A stretch of 5,928 nucleotides of DNA from JANRKT01 sp033763355 (GTDB lineage Bacteria > Bacteroidota > Bacteroidia > Chitinophagales > Chitinophagaceae), in assembly GCA_033763355.1 (NCBI GenBank), contig JANRKT010000341.1:1-5928 (forward strand). The letters run 5' to 3'. The position numbers were made by a program, and so were the translations under genes. Positions 4,046 to 5,928 of this stretch are shown here, in pieces (the first letter of the stretch is position 1; the number at the start of each line of letters is the position of its first letter). The notes under the pieces were generated by a model that saw nothing but the letters and a program-made list of their open reading frames with translations, was not told the origin of the DNA and made no database searches.

Positions 4046-5928
4046 TTATTCTTTATAACCTTTTATTTCTTCAATTGCTTTTTGAGCATATTCCATTTGC
4101 GACTGCAAACTTTTTTTCTTTGCTTCATCAGTGGCGGCATCAAGCTGTGCCTTCTTGCCGTCTGCAATTGTTTTAAGCTGGTTTTGCATTAATGGGGTAA
4201 CGCCAAAACGGCCAAAACGTCTTGCGATATCTTTAAGGTGGTCAACCACTTTTTCGGTTGATGCTGCATCATCGCTGATACCCGTAAGTTTTGCAATATT
4301 GCCGCGGAGGTTAATGTCTTCAAAACCCTGTATGGGAAGTTCGTCAAGTATTTTTACAATGCCCGGTAGTTTGCTCACATCGTTGTTGCTTACTGCAATA
4401 TTTACAAGGGCAGTGGTTAAAGCGCCTTTGTTGTCTTTTTCAAATTTTTCTGCCAGTGCATTAATGTCTTTTACTTTTAAATTGTTCAATGCTGTAAGCG
4501 CCCTGCCAAGCACAGTGTATGACTGATCTGATAATGCCTTGCGGAATACAGCTTCATACTTAGCATCCTTAAACTTATCCAGTGCTGTAATGGCTTCAGC
4601 TCTCACCAGCGCTTCCGGATCTTTCAGAGCAGCTTCTTCCAGCAACGACGCTGCTTCGGATTTTACGTTTTCATTTTTTACATCCAATCTTATAATAGCT
4701 CCTGCACGCAGGCGGAAAAATTTATCCTTTAATGCTGAAATCAATGTGGCCCTTGCAGCAGCATTGCCCTGGCTGTTCTTCAGGCCTTCAAGCGCTTCAC
4801 GCCTGTCTAAAAACAATGGGGCATTTTTATACTGGAACACATAGTTGTCAGCAGTTTTATTTTCTTTCTTTTCACAAAGCAGCATTTTATCAGCATCAAA
4901 ATTGATCAAATCAGGTTTTGATGTGTAGCTGAATGAAAAAGTGTCTGCAGCATGATGTATCCATACGTTATGCCGTACCTTCTTCCCGTCTTCATAAATA
5001 TCAATAGCAACCGGCATGGCAAAAAGTTTATTCTTTTGTGTTTGTTTCACAATCACCGTTGCTTTTTTGGCGGCATCATCATAACTGTAATTAACATCCA
5101 GTTTAGGGTGGCCATTCCCAAAATACCATTGGTTGAAGAACCAGTTTAAATCTTTTCCGCTGGCTTCTTCCAGCGCAAGCCTCAGCTGATGTGCTTCACC
5201 TGTTTTAAAACGGTTTTGGGTGAGGTAAATATTTAGTCCTTTATAGAAAGCCTCTTTGCCAAGATAATTACGGAGCATATAAAGTATCCTTCCGCCTTTC
5301 TGGTAACTCACCGCATCAAACATATCTTCCTTATCTGCATAGTAAAAACGGGCAAGGTCTTTGTTTTCCGATCCGGATTGTATGTAGTTCTGCATGTCGC
5401 GGTAATTCATAAAATCTCCTTCATCCCGGCTGTACTTGTGCTCAGCCCACATTACCTGGCTGAAATTGGCGAATGATTCATTAACGGTAAGGTTGCTCCA
5501 GCTTTCGCAGGTTACCAGGTCGCCAAACCACTGGTGAAACAACTCATGGGCAATCACTTCTTCCTGGTCGCCGTCCAGCATCTCACGGTCGGTTTTGTTC
5601 AGGAATTCCCCATGCAATGTGGCTGTAGTATTTTCCATAGCTCCGCTTACATAATCCCTTACAATTACCTGCGAATATTTTGGCCATACATAATCAACCC
5701 CAAGTGTCTTAGAAAAAAAGTCTATCATTTCGGGAGTATTCCCAAAAATCCTTTTTGCGTATTTTTCAAAAGCAGGTTCCATGTAATAACTTACTTCTTT
5801 TCCTTTCCAGGCTTTGTCTTTTACAACCTTAAACTCGCCTATGGCCATCATAAACAGGTAGGGGGCGTGGGGCAAGTCCATTTTCCAGGTATCGGTTCTG
5901 GTACCATCGGTATTGGGTACGCTTTTAA
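4046..5928 (-). CDS. M1-family zinc aminopeptidase with HEAT-like C-terminus (N-terminal part outside window)
   Basis: Zinc metallopeptidase of family M1 (gluzincin; aminopeptidase N/leukotriene A4 hydrolase type), which removes N-terminal residues from peptides. The 626 or so codons visible run from the right edge, where ...VPNTDGTRTDTWK precedes the Met at 5881, to a TAA at 4046. Numbering from that Met, the substrate-recognition motif GAMEN is at 80-84 (5630-5644). The zinc site HELFH is at 112-116 (5534-5548), with the third ligand Glu135 in NESFA exactly 18 residues later. Tyr193 in SYQKGG is the expected transition-state Tyr, and QWYFGNGHPKLDV (251-263) closes the catalytic region. A beta-rich segment (about 260-335) follows, then an all-helical region (about 360-480) of HEAT-like character and a charged tail. 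All catalytic residues are present. The missing N-terminus should hold the first beta domain and probably a signal peptide, so localisation cannot be judged. It converges on the TPM gene across a shared terminator. Confidence 0.96.
   Translation of the reverse strand, partial: KSVPNTDGTRTDTWKMDLPHAPYLFMMAIGEFKVVKDKAWKGKEVSYYMEPAFEKYAKRIFGNTPEMIDFFSKTLGVDYVWPKYSQVIVRDYVSGAMENTTATLHGEFLNKTDREMLDGDQEEVIAHELFHQWFGDLVTCESWSNLTVNESFANFSQVMWAEHKYSRDEGDFMNYRDMQNYIQSGSENKDLARFYYADKEDMFDAVSYQKGGRILYMLRNYLGKEAFYKGLNIYLTQNRFKTGEAHQLRLALEEASGKDLNWFFNQWYFGNGHPKLDVNYSYDDAAKKATVIVKQTQKNKLFAMPVAIDIYEDGKKVRHNVWIHHAADTFSFSYTSKPDLINFDADKMLLCEKKENKTADNYVFQYKNAPLFLDRREALEGLKNSQGNAAARATLISALKDKFFRLRAGAIIRLDVKNENVKSEAASLLEEAALKDPEALVRAEAITALDKFKDAKYEAVFRKALSDQSYTVLGRALTALNNLKVKDINALAEKFEKDNKGALTTALVNIAVSNNDVSKLPGIVKILDELPIQGFEDINLRGNIAKLTGISDDAASTEKVVDHLKDIARRFGRFGVTPLMQNQLKTIADGKKAQLDAATDEAKKKSLQSQMEYAQKAIEEIKGYKE

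Noticed and set aside
4131..4844. Forward open frames opposite the M1 peptidase (4131-4526 and 4539-4844)
   Set aside because: They lie antisense to a gene with an intact catalytic core and continuous reading frame, and show no recognisable protein features.
5879..5928. Met at 5881 as the true start of the M1 peptidase
   Set aside because: The frame stays open to the window edge with peptidase-like sequence, and a protein starting here would lack the whole N-terminal domain of the family.

Overview
The window looks like chromosomal DNA from a Bacteroidota (Bacteroidetes) bacterium, most likely of the Chitinophagaceae or a near relative. This rests on protein style: a LemA ending in NIFAGMFGF...PEVKF, paired TPM-domain proteins, a signal peptide ending STAQ, A-rich leaders with little Shine-Dalgarno, and an M1 peptidase with a HEAT-like tail. 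The genus cannot be fixed from this sequence.

Layout, left to right. Positions 2-466 (+) hold the C-terminal half of glyceraldehyde-3-phosphate dehydrogenase, cut by the window edge. A 206-bp gap carries two inverted repeats; one is a 'ccgcggagacgc'-type imperfect palindrome next to the pgk start. Phosphoglycerate kinase (673-1866, +) is complete. A good intrinsic terminator (1909-1942) separates it from a three-gene cluster on the same strand: lemA (2001-2591), a soluble TPM-domain protein (2614-3075, apparent TTG start) and an exported, membrane-anchored TPM protein with a glycine-rich tail (3106-3858). A 187-bp convergent intergenic region follows, with a 4 x 21-bp tandem repeat, a 10-bp perfect hairpin on its last unit, and a symmetric 12-bp hairpin that should terminate transcription from both sides. 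On the minus strand, 4046-5928 is the C-terminal part of an M1-family zinc aminopeptidase that runs off the right edge.

Functionally there are three blocks. GAPDH and PGK catalyse consecutive steps of lower glycolysis. LemA plus two TPM proteins form a conserved but poorly understood envelope-associated cluster, with one TPM domain predicted inside the cell and one outside. The M1 peptidase is an independent, convergently transcribed gene.

The coding content is mostly ordinary. The items most worth a second look are the lemA-TPM-TPM cluster, the 21-bp repeat array, and the palindrome at pgk, which can form two mutually exclusive hairpins.
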